Below are positions 53,222 through 64,000 of a stretch of DNA of 64,000 bases, one piece after another. Location of the stretch: contig OY744517.1 in NCBI GenBank assembly GCA_963556195.1, forward strand, positions 79,656,714 to 79,720,713, in the 5' to 3' direction. Numbering within the stretch: position 1 is the stretch's first letter; each line of letters begins with the position of its first letter. Source of the DNA: Sepiola atlantica. Its lineage: Eukaryota; Mollusca; Cephalopoda; Sepiida; Sepiolidae. A program made the position numbers and the translations under genes. The notes under the pieces are model-generated. The model was given only the letters and a program-made list of their open reading frames with translations. It had not been told where the DNA came from and searched no databases.

Positions 53222-53686
53222 CAGCTTTATTTTTCTCCCTATGTTTTTCATTCCCTCTCTACGCTTTAACTGTAATGACTTTAATCAATTATTTCAACCC
53301 ACTTTTATTTCTCTTTCTGTGAGAATCTCTGCCGCCGCCGTCGCTGCTGCTGCTGCTGCTGTTGACTTTCAATTTACTTACACTGATCATTACCAAAACT
53401 TAACTGAAAATGATATCAATGACGTCAAATGTCACACTGTGATTGTATACAAACAGAAAAACACACTTGGTGCTGATTCTTCTTTTTTCGCAGCTACTGG
53501 AACCGGAGGGAGGGGGAGGGGAGAGAGATGCACTTCAAATTATCCGTAACTCTTTTGCTTTTTTTTTTGTTTTTTTGTTTTTTGTTCTTTCTTTACGATA
53601 ACCATAAAAGTTCCTAATCTAACTCATTAAATGAGTCTTTTCAATTATATCTATATAGCAATCTATCTATTCATCCCAGCTTGCTT

Positions 53687-53688
<2 letters not shown>

Positions 53689-53764
<76 letters not shown>

Positions 53765-53805
53765 TTTTCTCTCTCTCTCTCTCTTTTTCTCTGTCTGTCT
53801 GTCTA

Positions 53806-53877
<72 letters not shown>

Positions 53878-53880
53878 CTC
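53689..53880. repeat. (ATC)n, (CT)n and (TATC)n compound microsatellite
   Basis: ATC triplets (53689-53765), CT dinucleotides (53769-53785 and 53815-53837), then TATC tetranucleotides to about 53876. Confidence 0.95.
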
Positions 53881-54249
53881 ATTAAATCTTTCTTTTTCAA
53901 TCATATCTATGAGAGTAGTTCAAAAAGTTCTACGCCTCAACTAAGAAGAGGCATAGCTGAACTGTTTGTTGTTGTGGCAACACACTAGCACTTATTATAA
54001 AACTAGAAATAAATAAAATTAGAATAAAAATAAAAAATAAATGGGTCGACCGTAGTCGAGGGTGAACGCAAGGCCCCCTTTTTCATTGTCTACTACAGGT
54101 ATGACACACAAGAAAATGCACAGACTAACATTAAAGTTAATGTCTATTGTCGCAACATCACAACTTTTTATAAAACTAGCAAAACTAATTTAGATTTCTG
54201 TATTACTTTTTGTGCAGGGCAGCCTCATACGAAAGTTCTTACCGTAAAC

Positions 54250-54354
54250 ATGGACAAAATGGAGGCCGAAGCAGTCAGAAAGTATCTACAAAGGAATGCT
54301 GTGACACCCAAGGAGATCCATGAATACATGATACACACAGACCAACAAAGCTAA
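54250..54354 (+). pseudogene. Mariner transposase N-terminal remnant
   Basis: 35-codon frame with MDKMEAEAVRKYLQRN and TPKEIHEYMIHT, which match the start of a mariner transposase helix-turn-helix domain (the DNA-binding part). It ends at a TAA. AGTTCAAAAAGTTCTACGCC near 53917 may mark the element's end. Most of the transposase is gone. Confidence 0.65.
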
Positions 54355-54484
54355 TTTCTATTGTTGCAACACTATAACTTTTTATAAAACTAGAAAAGCG
54401 AATTTAGATTGTGTCTTAATTGCTGCACAGGCGAGGCTCATACACACGTGATAGGTGTGTGAATAAAAAAAAATTTAAAAAAAA

Positions 54485-55020
54485 AAACTCTGAAGATGGA
54501 GTATATCTCCGAAATTAATGTCAAAAAAAAGAAATAAATATATCTTGCATTGAAAAGGGCTTTTATTCTCAATTTATAATACTTATCCTTCGATGCTTAA
54601 AAAAAAAATGAACTACCAATATTTTAAAATACCAGCATGCCCAGCGCATTTCCGTTCAACCCAAGAACCGCGATTACACCATATGCGGACATTACGTCAA
54701 ATCCAACACAAAGACGTCTTATCGATAAACAAAACTAAAAAGTTTGTTTATTATTTTATAAAAAAAAACAAGAAACTCTGAAGATAAAGTATCTCTCCGT
54801 GATTAATAAGATAAATGTCAAAAAATAGAAATAAATATATCTTGCTTTGAAAAGGGCTTTTATTCTCAATTTATAATACTTATCCTTCGATGCTTAAAAA
54901 AAAAATTTTTTAATAAATAAATAAATTTTTTAAAAATTTTTTAAATAAATAAATTTAAAAATAAATAAATAAATAAATAAATAAAAAATTTAAAAAAATG
55001 AACGACCAATATTTTAAAAT
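54485..55020. repeat. Duplicated ~140-bp segment
   Basis: 54487-54625 recurs at 54779-55020: CTCTGAAGAT..AGTAT, then ATATATCTTG..TTGAAAAG, GGGCTTTTATTCTCAATTTA, TAATACTTATCCTTCGATGC. Between the copies and after them lie AT-rich insertions. Confidence 0.75.
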
Positions 55021-55062
55021 CTAAAATAGTCAATACAAAAATTTGAGTAGTCAGAGAGAAGT

Positions 55063-55310
55063 ATGACACCCAAGCAAATTCATAAAGACATGGTACAGAT
55101 ACTTGCTGAGGACTTCTCTTTCTATGCAACTGTGAAGGGCTGCAAAATTCAAGTGGAGTGAGGACAGCATAAAAGATGTCCCTCGATCCAAAAAACTCAA
55201 CTACTGATGAACAAGCTGATGCCATTTGCTGTATGGTTTTGCATAATAGAAGACGTCTTTTTATCCAGCAGATAACTAAGGCGCTAGTTCTGGTTTGGTC
55301 CACACTATCT
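55063..55310 (+). pseudogene. Mariner transposase N-terminal remnant, second
   Basis: MTPKQIHKDMVQILAEDFSF then YATVKGCKIQVE, parts of the mariner DNA-binding domain (PKEIHKDMVQTL type). A stop and a frameshift follow. The next frame reads SEDSIKDVPRSKKLNY, the linker (usually RSGRP). It shares the PKxIH motif with 54250-54354 but is a different copy. Confidence 0.7.
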
Positions 55311-57780
55311 TAACTGAGATCTTGGAAATGAGCAAGCTTCTTCTTCTTCTTCCGTGTGAATCAGATGATTCTGGTGTTGGCATTAGTTTCCTCGATGTTT
55401 TTCTAGTTAGAAATCTTTCTGGAAAGACATCGGCTACTTACGGGAAGGACCACGAGTAGGTTGCCAACATCCCTAAGTAAAAGTGGTACTGTGGAACCGA
55501 TTGGATTAGAACTTGGAACACCCAGGTCTTCAGTCCGTGTCGATATCCACTTAATCGCCGTCACCTCCCAACGAGCAAGCTGAAAGGAGTTTACATTTCC
55601 AGGAAACTTCTGAATTGCTTCCAGGCTAACTCTAAGAATTTCCACCACAGATCCGTAACTCAAGATAGAAACCTGCATTCACGATTTCGAACCTGAATGA
55701 AAATTAAACAGTGAACGCAATCTGGTTCTCCACCCCCGAAGAAGTTCAAGAAGGCAGCATCTGAACTGAAATTGAACGTTTTCTAAGCCCATAACTTTAG
55801 TTATGTAAAGTCTATTTTCACACAGTTTTGCTTACTTTGAAGTATTTATCTTGTCTGACTGCTTTGATTTTTATTAAATAACCCAAGAATGTCTCAGCAT
55901 TATGAACCCATCCTGCGATGAGAATTTTTAGCTATTAATACTAAAAGTTAATCTAACATATAATGGTATCTTTCCGGATTTTCAAAGTCAGACCTAAATA
56001 CCAATTCTTCTCAAATATCGATACTTGATTCGGACTCACCTATTTTTCGTTTTATCCTTCCACTATATTATTGGCATAAATATATTTTATTTTGCTTCAG
56101 TTATTTTTTGAAAAAATATTCCGGCTAAGAAAACTGTTAGGATGGAGAAATTTCCCTTACCGAATATTCTTAGGTCATTAAAGGGAAATAATCATGTAAT
56201 GAGTTATTTCCCTAGACTTCTAAAATATCTAAAAACATGTTATATTTTTAAACATTACAGGGATGATTTCACATTATTTCTATTATTTCGACATTGTTAT
56301 TTGTTCTTTACTATTAATCGATTAATATTAATAACTAAAACAAACTTTTTAAAAAATTCCCATTTCACAAAATAATTACGAATTTAAAGTCACCAAAATT
56401 AATTTCCGTTTCTTCGTAAACAAATCAGTCATTTTTACTTTTACTCCCGGGCAACACAGGGTAAGTACAGATAGTTTTCTATAAAGAGATGTATGGAGTG
56501 TGATTTTTTTTTAGATTATAATAATAATAATCTATTACTTAGTGTAGATGGGTGGACTTCTTGCACTTATTAAAGGATCCACGAGTTTAAGTATTATAAA
56601 CTCATGGTGGGGTGAGTACTTCAGTCATTAATGATAAAAATTAAAATAAAAGACTCCATTTTGTTTATACAAAGTCCTTAAATTGGATGTAACATTTTCA
56701 GTAATTAAGTCTGCTCCTGTTTCTAGCCTAATGTTCGGTTTATAAAGTGAACTTATTCACTTGATCTAAATAGTTTTGTTGAATTTCTGTCTGGCAAAAG
56801 AAAATATTTGGATATTTATGCCAGGTGTATATCGATGGCTGAATGTTAGAAAGAGGGATAGGGGGATGGAGGTTAATGATGATGATGAAAAGATAGAAAA
56901 ACAGTAAAAATTCCTTTTTTTTCTTTTTCCATTAAACCGTTTTGAAATACTGACTTATTCAGTGAAATGTTATCTATTATATAAAAGAAGCTCGGGTGTT
57001 CGGTGTGTGTGTAAAAGTTATAAACTACATGTGTAAGCCTTACTTCATCAGATTCAGTGTGGACCCGAGCTAGTTGTGTTAAAAAAAAAATACTATAATA
57101 TGTATAAGCTGAAGGTCAACAGAGTTCAGATTCGTTCAGAAATTTTGAATGCAAGAAAAAAAAAATTTGTTCAATCTTTCTAAAAGAATAGATGAAATTC
57201 ACCCAGCGCCAGCGGCAAAAGATCGAGAGGAGGGGGGGGGTGATTGAGTGAGAGAGAAGGTTAGGTTTAATAGTCGATTGGTGAATATATATTTTTTTTT
57301 TCATTTTATCATTATTTTGACAAAATGCAAAAGAAAGTGAGAGGGAAAGAAAGAATGCATAAAGAAGACGTTTTTTGTTTTGTTTTTCAATGTAATTCAA
57401 TATTTATTTTTTTAAGTATTTAATTAATTTGTCCAAATGGATAACAAAATTAAACTTTTAATCAGTTTAAACAATTTTATGTGTATAATACTTTAATTAA
57501 AATGAAAGATTACTAAATTTAAAAAATTGGGTGACATGTCGTCTGCCTAAATACGCAGACGACATGTCAACCAATCTTTTAGCTTCGTCTTCCTTTCTTT
57601 CTTTTTTTGTTTTGCATGTTTGCTCAGGAATGAAAGAAAGAGAGAGCTAGAAATTCGGAGTAGAGAGAGGAGTGGGAGTCAAAAGAAAGAAATTGACTGT
57701 ATTTATTGTTTTTAAGGTGGGGAAATCTAGCACTCTCAAAACATGGCATGGGCAATAAACTCATTTTCCCTAAGAAAAGA
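55311..57780. other. 2.5 kb without a recognised gene
   Basis: AT-rich sequence with short open frames that carry no motif I know (for example 55403-55678 minus, 57116-57400 minus). Confidence 0.5.
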
Positions 57781-57784
57781 AGTG

Positions 57785-58515
57785 GTGATGTCTGATGAGA
57801 TACAATAATATCATGGGGCCTACGTTCATGCCAGACATCTCTAAAAAAGAAATACCCCACAAACTTTTCTTATGATTTTGAAGATAGAACCCCATCACTA
57901 TATATATTCTGAAACTAAATTAACTCAAAGTATTTGGATAAGTATATCGCATTTTGACCAAAGTGAGTACAATTATATTGTAGGGGTCTGCATTCGTGCC
58001 AGACATCTCTAAAAAGGAAATATATCACAAACTCTTCTTAGGGTTTTCAAAATAGACTTCCATAACCATATATAGTCTGAAACTACATTACTTAGGGTAC
58101 TTGAATGAGCATATTTTATTTGATCAAAGGGAATACAATAATATTGTGACGTCTGCTTTCACGACAGACGTTCATAAAAAAGAAATATATTACAAACTCC
58201 TACAAGGGTTTTGGAGATACACATAATCATATACATTCTTAAACTACATTACCCAGACTACTTGGATATGTGTATTTCATTTTGATGAAAGGAGTACAAT
58301 AATGCTATGCAGTCTGCATTCACAACAAATATCTATAAAAAGAAAATATTTGCAAACTCCTCTTAGAGTTTTGTAGATAGATCCTCATAACTTTATATGT
58401 TTTTAAACTACATTACACAGGGCACTTGTATATGTATATTTCTCTTTCATCAAATGGGGTACACTAATATTCTAGGGTCTGCATTCCCGCTGGACGTCCA
58501 TAAAAAGGAAATATG
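57785..58515. repeat. Diverged tandem array, period ~165 bp, five units
   Basis: The landmark GTCTGC.TTC...ACA.AC.TCTA.AAAA.GAAATAT occurs at about 57818, 57986, 58151, 58312 and 58477 (spacing 168, 165, 161, 165). Between landmarks is a conserved TAAACTACATTAC..AG..TACTTG block. Units are moderately diverged, so older than the array at 36 kb. Confidence 0.8.
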
Positions 58516-58789
58516 CCAAAATGGGAATGTTCCTTACAATTAATGTCAGTGACACACAGGGTGTTTTTGCCATATAAATAGTGTTAAAATTTAACACTAA
58601 AATAAAAAAGGTTGCATCGGCCCCTACTTTTGTTGGGCTCATAGGCTTCAGCTGTTTAAACTGTTGTGGACCTGTTTAGGGTCCGGAATGAAAACACGAA
58701 CTCGGGGTTTAGCAAAAACAAGTATATTGAAGAAAGGTATAATACAACAGAGAAACAAGAATAGTGGCACATCAGTCTTTACTGCCAGT

Positions 58790-59790
58790 ATAGACTGAGG
58801 TTTACTCAATACTGAGAAGCATATGCTTCCAGTATTTATTGTGAATGGAAGAGTTCAAAGTCTGTTACCATAATACCCCATTCCCAAGCTTTACCTCCTC
58901 AGGAGTATTAATATCGTTTTCTTTTTGGATTGATTACGATAAGATCCGGAGACTTCCGTTTCATTTTAGATTGCCGCTTTTCTGGGGCTGCATAGGGTAC
59001 TGCCTCCATTTAATTTTGAAAAAAAATTCCTCCTGGCTTTGCAGTGGATAGTGATAATCCTTTAGTGCTGCATTTACTCCCATTGAAAAATCTCCACACA
59101 CGCGGATTTCTTTGATTTCTTCTTTACATAGACCGTGGGTGCCCAACTAACTGTATTCCACTTTCGATAAGATGCCGGTCGTCACTAGTTGGTCCAATTC
59201 CTCATTTATTTTGTCTACCGAGGCAAAAGGCACATTTGTATTTTTCTTAAATACGGGCTGAACTTTCTCATTCAATTGATATTTGGCCGCCATCTTTGTG
59301 CTCGACCAAGGCCGCCTAAAAAAAACTTCTGGAAAAGTTTTTTCAAATCCAGCTTTAGTTTTTCTGATTCGGTTGTCCGACTATCTATTTTTTGGCAAAA
59401 CGTATTTATTGATAGCTCCCTTAAATTGAACGCTTGCATCCAATCAGTTCCAAAAAGGTAATTAGTGTCTTTTAACACAAGTATTTTTAACTTTTTGGTA
59501 GTTTCCATTAGAGTCACGTTTGTAGTTATCTCACCCTCAAATCTGATTCTTTCACTAGTCACTGTACTGGCTATTCTGTTGGTTCTTAACAGGGTGGGTT
59601 TATTCAACCTCTTTCACATATGCAGGTTTATTATTAACACATCCAAGCCCGAATTTAATTGTAGTTTTATATTTTTATCCAGGATTTTGACTGGGGTTTA
59701 CTCAACACTGAGAAGCATATGCTTCCAATATTTATTGTTAATAGTCCAAAGTCCGTTATAGGTAAGGTCCAATAACACAAACCAATGCTT
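58790..59790 (-). mobile_element. Gypsy retrotransposon fragment with repeat ends
   Basis: TTTACTCAA.ACTGAGAAGCAT, GCTTCCA.TATTTATTGT and AA.TCC.TT occur at 58801-58870 and 59697-59770 as direct repeats (possible LTR pieces). Between them the minus strand holds pol (59607-58961). The frame is broken, and most of pol and gag are missing. On the minus strand the LTR piece starts TGTTATTGGACC near 59779. Confidence 0.75.
58961..59607 (-). pseudogene. Gypsy protease/reverse transcriptase fragment
   Basis: On the minus strand the first frame (59607-59272) reads TTKKLKILVLKDTNYLFGTD and MQAFNLRELSINTF, the end of a retropepsin and the linker. A second (59146-58961) reads IKEIRVCGDFSMGVNAALKD, YHYPLQSQEE, the start of the reverse transcriptase. 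It is cut before the catalytic YxDD. The order protease then reverse transcriptase is that of Ty3/Gypsy. Confidence 0.8.
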
Positions 59791-60034
59791 TTGCACTTGT
59801 AGACGTTTGCTGTTTGATCTGGTTGGGCTGTGGCGCCTCTTGTCTAGATCAGTGATTGCCAATAAGGGGTTCACGGACCATTGGTGATCGATATAAAAAT
59901 TTTTATGGTCCACAAAAAGTAAGACCTAATTTCAATTTTTATGAATTTTTATAAGCATAAATGAAAAAAAAAAGCCATATCGATCTATCTTGCGATGACA
60001 GTTTCAAAGATAAATTCCAGTCATCCTTATCATT

Positions 60035-60265
60035 TTTTGGCTCGCTATAAACAATGAATACCCATAACTCTATGAAAAAGCAATGCCAATTTTGATTCAA
60101 TTTTCAACAACATATTTATGCGAAAAGACATTTTCATCTGCCATAGCAATCAAAACTCTGTACTAGTCTCGACTTGAAATAAAGACAGCTTTCTGCTTTG
60201 CAGTGATCACTGGAACCAAAGTCCACAAACTGATTTCAAACAAACATGAACAAATATCACATTAA
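60035..60265 (+). pseudogene. hAT transposase dimerisation domain, degenerate
   Basis: FWLAINNEYP (stop) LYEKAMPILIQFSTTYLCEK, TFSSAIAIKTLY (stop) SRLEIKTAFCFAVITGTKVH. The pattern FxxTYLCExxFS...IKxKxRSRL is the C-terminal dimerisation region of hAT/ZBED-like transposases. Two stops inside; upstream domains are not recognised. Confidence 0.75.
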
Positions 60266-60375
60266 AAACGTGTAACATTTCAATCAACATCAGTTTAAAT
60301 TTGTTTTATTTAAATAACTGCACAATAACTGTGTTACTTTTCATGGTTGCATTTTATATTGATAAAATGTTTTCT

Positions 60376-63300
60376 GATTATTATTATTATTTGTAATCAC
60401 TAGGAGTTATTACACAAGTCATCGTCATTGAGTGCTCACCAACAACAACCGGTGGTGTTCCCTGGAGTCTGAGTGACAACAAACCTCCCCAGATTTCCAA
60501 TACTCTCCACATCTTTTCGATAATCACCGCAAATGCCGTCTACCATTGATTTCTCACTGGCAACGAGCATTGGTCTCCTCTAGGATTTGGGTGACAATAA
60601 GTCTCCCCAAGGTCCCAGCACTCTCCGCATTCTTCCAGTGGAGGTCTGGTTAGTGCTCTTCCTCCTCAGTTTTCCCATCCTCCTTGACCCTTCACGACTA
60701 TTTTGTGTGGTATCAGCCTAGGCTGGTGTCATCACTTTTTTTTTGGGGGGGGGGGGCAGTTTATAATATTTCTTGCAGTTTCTGTTCCTTGGTTCGTATG
60801 GTGGTGTTCTTCCTGTGGTTTTGTTTTCCTATTGTAACTTCCATGTGACTGGTTACCGTTTGTAGCTTATGTGGGTTGGTTTCCGCATTCAAGGATTTTC
60901 CTTTAGATTGCAGCTGTTTTGATAATTGCCGTCCTTTGTATGGTCTCAGTGATCCCTTTGATATCAATTTCCCCCAGTCTTTTCTCCAAGTTTTTTGGGA
61001 CTGTTCCTAATGCTCCTACGCTTATTGGTATTATATTGAATTTCTTCATGTTCCATATTCCTTTCAATTCTCTGGCAAGTTCTGTGTATTTGCTTCGTTT
61101 TTCTGTCTCCTTGATCTTCACTCTGTGGTCTGCTGGAACGGCAAAGTCTACGATTTGGCAGGATTTTCCGTTTTGTTGACTATTATGACATCCGGTGTCC
61201 TTGCTTGTATGAATTTATCTGTTGGCACCTCCATGTCCCAGAGGATTTTGTGATTTTCATTTTCAAGTACTGTCTTTGGTTCATGTTTTTACTATTTGTC
61301 CACGTGTTCGAAATGCAGTCGTTTGCATAGTTCCCAGTATACTGCTTTCTCCACGCAGTCGTGTCTGTTCTTGTATTCTCTTTAGGTGAGTTTGCTGCAT
61401 TCACTTATTATGTGATTTACTGTTTCGTCTCTTTGTCCACACAATCTGCATTTACTGTTTTCCTGGGTTTTATCTATTTTAGCTTTAATGTAGTTAGTTC
61501 CAATCGCATTGTTCTGTGCAGCTGTCAGTAACGAGTCCGTTTCTCTGTTCAGGTGTTCTTTTCTTAGCCATGTTGGTTGGTCTCTTCTCTAGTCATTCTT
61601 ATGAAACGTCCATGTAGTTGTTTTTCTTCCCACTTTTCTTTTCTTGTCTTTTTGTTTCTGGTTTTGGAGCTTCCCGAGTTGTTCATTAGGACGGTGTACC
61701 TTGATGTGGTGATCAGCCTTTCTGTGTTCTGAGTTATGTATTTCTCCAGCTCTTTTTTTTTGTGTCTTCCACACAGTTTTCTATACTTACCAGCCCTCTT
61801 CCCCCTTCGTTTCTTTTCACGTAGAGTCTGCCCGTATTGTCTTTTGGGTGTAGTGTGTTGTGCATGGTCATTAATTTTCTAGTCTTCTAGTCAAGGTGCT
61901 TGAGTTCTTCTTTAGTCCAGCCTATGAATGGTCCAGAGTATCTTATTAGTGATACTACCCAGGTGTTTATTCCTTTTACTAGGTTTCTGCTTTATAGCTT
62001 CGTTTCTAAGAGTTTCCTTGTTCTTCTCAGGTATTCTTTTCCAATTTTCTCTTTCATTTCTGTAGATTTGATGGTGTCTGCTTTAAGAACTCCCAAATAT
62101 TTATAGCTATCCTGTTCGCCTAGTGCCCTCATCTCATCTTGGTTGGGCAGTTCCATGCACTCTATTGTCTCCAGTTTTTCATTCTTCATCTATAGCAGCG
62201 AACACCTTTTCCATTCCAAATTCCAGTTGAATGTCCTGGCTGAAGATTCCGGTTGTATTTATCAGCTGTTCCAGTTCCTTTTTGCTTTTTGCAAATAGCT
62301 TCAGGTCGTCCATGTACATCAGGTGGTTTATTCTTTGTTATGTGTCTGTAAACTTGTATCCGGCATCACATTTCCGGCATCACATTTGTGGCATAATGGC
62401 TATGATAAATAGTAGTGGTGATAGGGAGTCTCTTTGGAAGATGCCTTTCTGTACTTTTATCTCAGTCAAATGTTGTCCTCCAGCTGTCAGTTCTAGTCTC
62501 CATGTTTGCATTGCTTTCTTAATGAGATTAATAATCCTTTCAGGTATCTTGTACATTTTTAAGAATTCAATTATCCATACTTGAGGGATTCTGTCGTAGG
62601 CTTTCTTGTAGTCAATCCATGCCATGGATATGTTCTTTTTTCTGCTTTTTATCTCCTTCAGGATCTTTTGATCTATGTATAGCAGATCATGTGTCCCTCT
62701 TTTTCCTTTCCGGCATCCTTTTTGTTCCTTGGGGAGCAGTTCACAATTGTTTAGGGAGTGGGAGAGTTGTTCTCTCAGTTTGTGCCATTAGGATTTTCCA
62801 CATTGGGGATAAACAGGTTATCGGTCTGGAGTTGCTTGGGAGCGTTCCCTTTTTGGCATCTTTTTGTATTAGCGTTGTCCTTCCTTTGGTCATCCACTCT
62901 GGTACGTCTGTTTTGTAGATACATCCTCTCAGTTTCTTCGTTAGCCTTTCATGTAAGGTTGTGAATTTTTAAAACCAGTATGCATGCATTCCATCATGGC
63001 CTGGTGTTTTCCAGTTTGCCATTTTCTGTAGGGTTATCTTAATTATTGATTCATTAATTTCTGTTTCTGTTCCTTCTTCAATTTCCTGTAGTTCATCTTT
63101 CATGTTTTTCAACCATTTGGCATTTTTGTTGTGTTTTTGAGGATTTCCCCATATCTTGCTCCAAAAGTGTGTTGTCTCTGTCGGGTCTGGTTGTTCTGAT
63201 GTTATTCGTTCTCCGTTTACGCTTTTGTAAAACTGGCTTTCATTGTTTTCAAAGGTCCTGTTCTGTTTTTGCTGTTCCAATTTGTATCTATATCGTCTCA

Positions 63301-63692
63301 GTCTTGCTTCTATTTCTGCTATCTTTTGTTTTAGTTCTTCGTGTTTCTTATTTAGTCTTTCCTTGCGATTCAGATTTTCGCTCTTTCATCGTTTCCTGTT
63401 CTCTTTCATCTTGTTTACGGTTTTAGCTTCTTTTCGAAGTTTGTTGATCTGGGTTTCCAGTCTGATTTCCCATCCAGGCTTTGTCGGTCCATTCTTTTGG
63501 CCAGTCTTTTTTTTCTTTCTTTCTTTTTAGTTTCATACTTATTGATTTTGCCTCCACATATATCAAGTTGTTTAGGTCTGTGGTAATATCTGTTGAGATG
63601 TACACGAGGAGTCTGTTTACTTTCTCTGTTTCTAATTTTAATTTCTTCTCTGTTTCTAATTTTAATTTCTTCCAATCTTCATTCCTCATTCC
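60376..63692 (-). mobile_element. R4/Dong-like LINE with restriction-like endonuclease, decayed
   Basis: On the minus strand from 63692 down: N-terminal linker, reverse transcriptase (ANWKTPGHDGMHAYWF; motif A MAWIDYKKAYDRIP; motif B KGIFQRDSLSPLLF; motif C YMDDL near 62312), a Cys-Cys-His-Cys zinc knuckle CRLCGQRDETVNHIISEC (near 61400-61455), then the restriction-like nuclease (RTPDVIIVN; IVDFAVPADHRVKIKE near 61130-61200) and VGALGTV. The order matches R2/R4-type LINEs, which target specific sites. The 3' tail is AATAATAATAAT (about 60378-60391). Many frameshifts; inactive. Confidence 0.85.
61100..61470 (-). pseudogene. LINE zinc knuckle and restriction-like endonuclease
   Basis: The zinc knuckle reads CRLCGQRDETVNHIISEC with all four metal ligands, then LARELKGIW and PISVGALGTV downstream. 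The nuclease carries a PD residue pair (TPDVII) and a following DFAVPAD. One frame slip lies between PDVII and IVDFAVP. The nuclease would nick the target site at integration. Confidence 0.75.

Positions 63693-63760
<68 letters not shown>
63692..63760. repeat. (TAA)n microsatellite between two LINE copies
   Basis: About 69 bp of TAA triplets on the plus strand. The minus-strand LINE starts on the left side, the plus-strand LINE on the right side. Confidence 0.95.
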
Positions 63761-63761
<1 letters not shown>

Positions 63762-64000
63762 TCCAAATGGAGTTTGGAATAGAAAAATGTGCACTGCTAG
63801 AGATCAAAAGAGGAAAACTGGAAAAGACAGAAGGTATAGAACTCCCCAACCAAGAGGAGATGAGGGCGCTAGGAGAACAAGATAGTTACAAATACCTGGG
63901 AGTTCTGGAAGCAGACACAATCAAATATACAGAAATGAAAGAGAAGATTGGAAAAGAATATCTACGAAGAACAAGGAAACTCTTAGAAACTAAACTATAT
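63761..64000 (+). mobile_element. R4/Dong-like LINE, second copy (plus strand, runs off the window)
   Basis: Open in one frame to the window end: MEFGIEKCALLEIKRGKLEK, ELPNQEEMRALGEQDSYKYL, GVLEADTIKYTEMKEKIGKE. It matches the thumb of the minus-strand copy (62189-61992) with several residue differences, so it is a separate insertion. It is 5'-truncated at the (TAA)n tract. The nuclease part would lie beyond 64000. Confidence 0.85.

Noticed and set aside
52894..53944. Open frames with poly-Ile and poly-His
   Set aside because: They are translations of (ATC)n and neighbouring microsatellites.
54483..54525. CTGAAGA, GGAG/CTCC, GAAAT, GTC in hammerhead order
   Set aside because: An extra base lies between box and stem II, and the stem I strands are both A-rich and cannot pair. 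The duplicate at 54779 is even further from the consensus.

Overview
The window is animal (metazoan) nuclear DNA, AT-rich and intergenic in character. No intact host protein-coding gene is visible. Almost everything recognisable is a transposable element, a decayed copy of one, or a simple or tandem repeat. The mixture of a Naiad-type Penelope-like element, tRNA-derived SINEs, Jockey/CR1-like, RTE-like and R4-like LINEs, mariner and hAT remnants, Gypsy pieces and very many (TA)n tracts fits a mollusc, most likely a cephalopod such as an octopus. That assignment is an inference from repeat content only.

Layout. 0-2.5 kb: Jockey/CR1-like LINE (minus). 3.0-4.6 kb: internally deleted Gypsy element with both LTRs, primer site, integrase remnant and polypurine tract. 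5.2-6.1 kb: LINE 3' end and a U2-headed SINE. 6.5-11 kb: a pair of LTR-like repeats, a foldback and an AT-rich dispersed repeat. 12.4-13 kb: a tRNA-like SINE and a truncated duplicate, each with the same hammerhead ribozyme. 14.3 kb: mariner-type MITE. 18.0-21.0 kb: Naiad element (minus). 21.8-27 kb: tandem array, tRNA SINEs (one with an excellent hammerhead ribozyme), a mariner pseudogene, a second U2-headed SINE and a foldback. 27-28.5 kb: LINE nested in another repeat. 28.6-35.4 kb: a MITE interrupted by a young 6.4-kb LTR retrotransposon that carries Gag but no recognisable Pol. 35.5-41.3 kb: three more U2-headed SINEs, a 19-unit minisatellite, a 396-bp palindrome, a hammerhead SINE and one candidate host exon. 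41.5-48 kb: RTE-like and Jockey-like LINE pieces and a hAT-type MITE. 48.6-53.8 kb: long microsatellites and three foldbacks between (TA)n tracts. 53.9-60.3 kb: mariner, Gypsy and hAT fragments and a 165-bp tandem array. 60.4-64 kb: an R4-like LINE and a second copy in opposite orientation across a (TAA)n tract.

The most interesting signals: (1) self-cleaving hammerhead ribozyme folds inside tRNA-derived SINEs (12.5, 12.8, 22.7, 26.6 and 38.9 kb), all of type I with a very short stem III; (2) a SINE family whose 5' head is the first ~46 nt of U2 snRNA fused to an unrelated body, in five copies, one with an empty-site duplicate beside it; (3) a permuted Penelope-like element with its GIY-YIG nuclease before the reverse transcriptase; (4) a recently inserted Gag-only LTR element whose LTR borders, primer site and leader are partly duplicated. 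Dependence between elements (the Gag-only element on a Gypsy partner, SINEs on LINEs) is inferred from their lack of enzymes, not shown.

All boundaries were read by eye. Repeat edges may be off by tens of bases unless target-site duplications are named.
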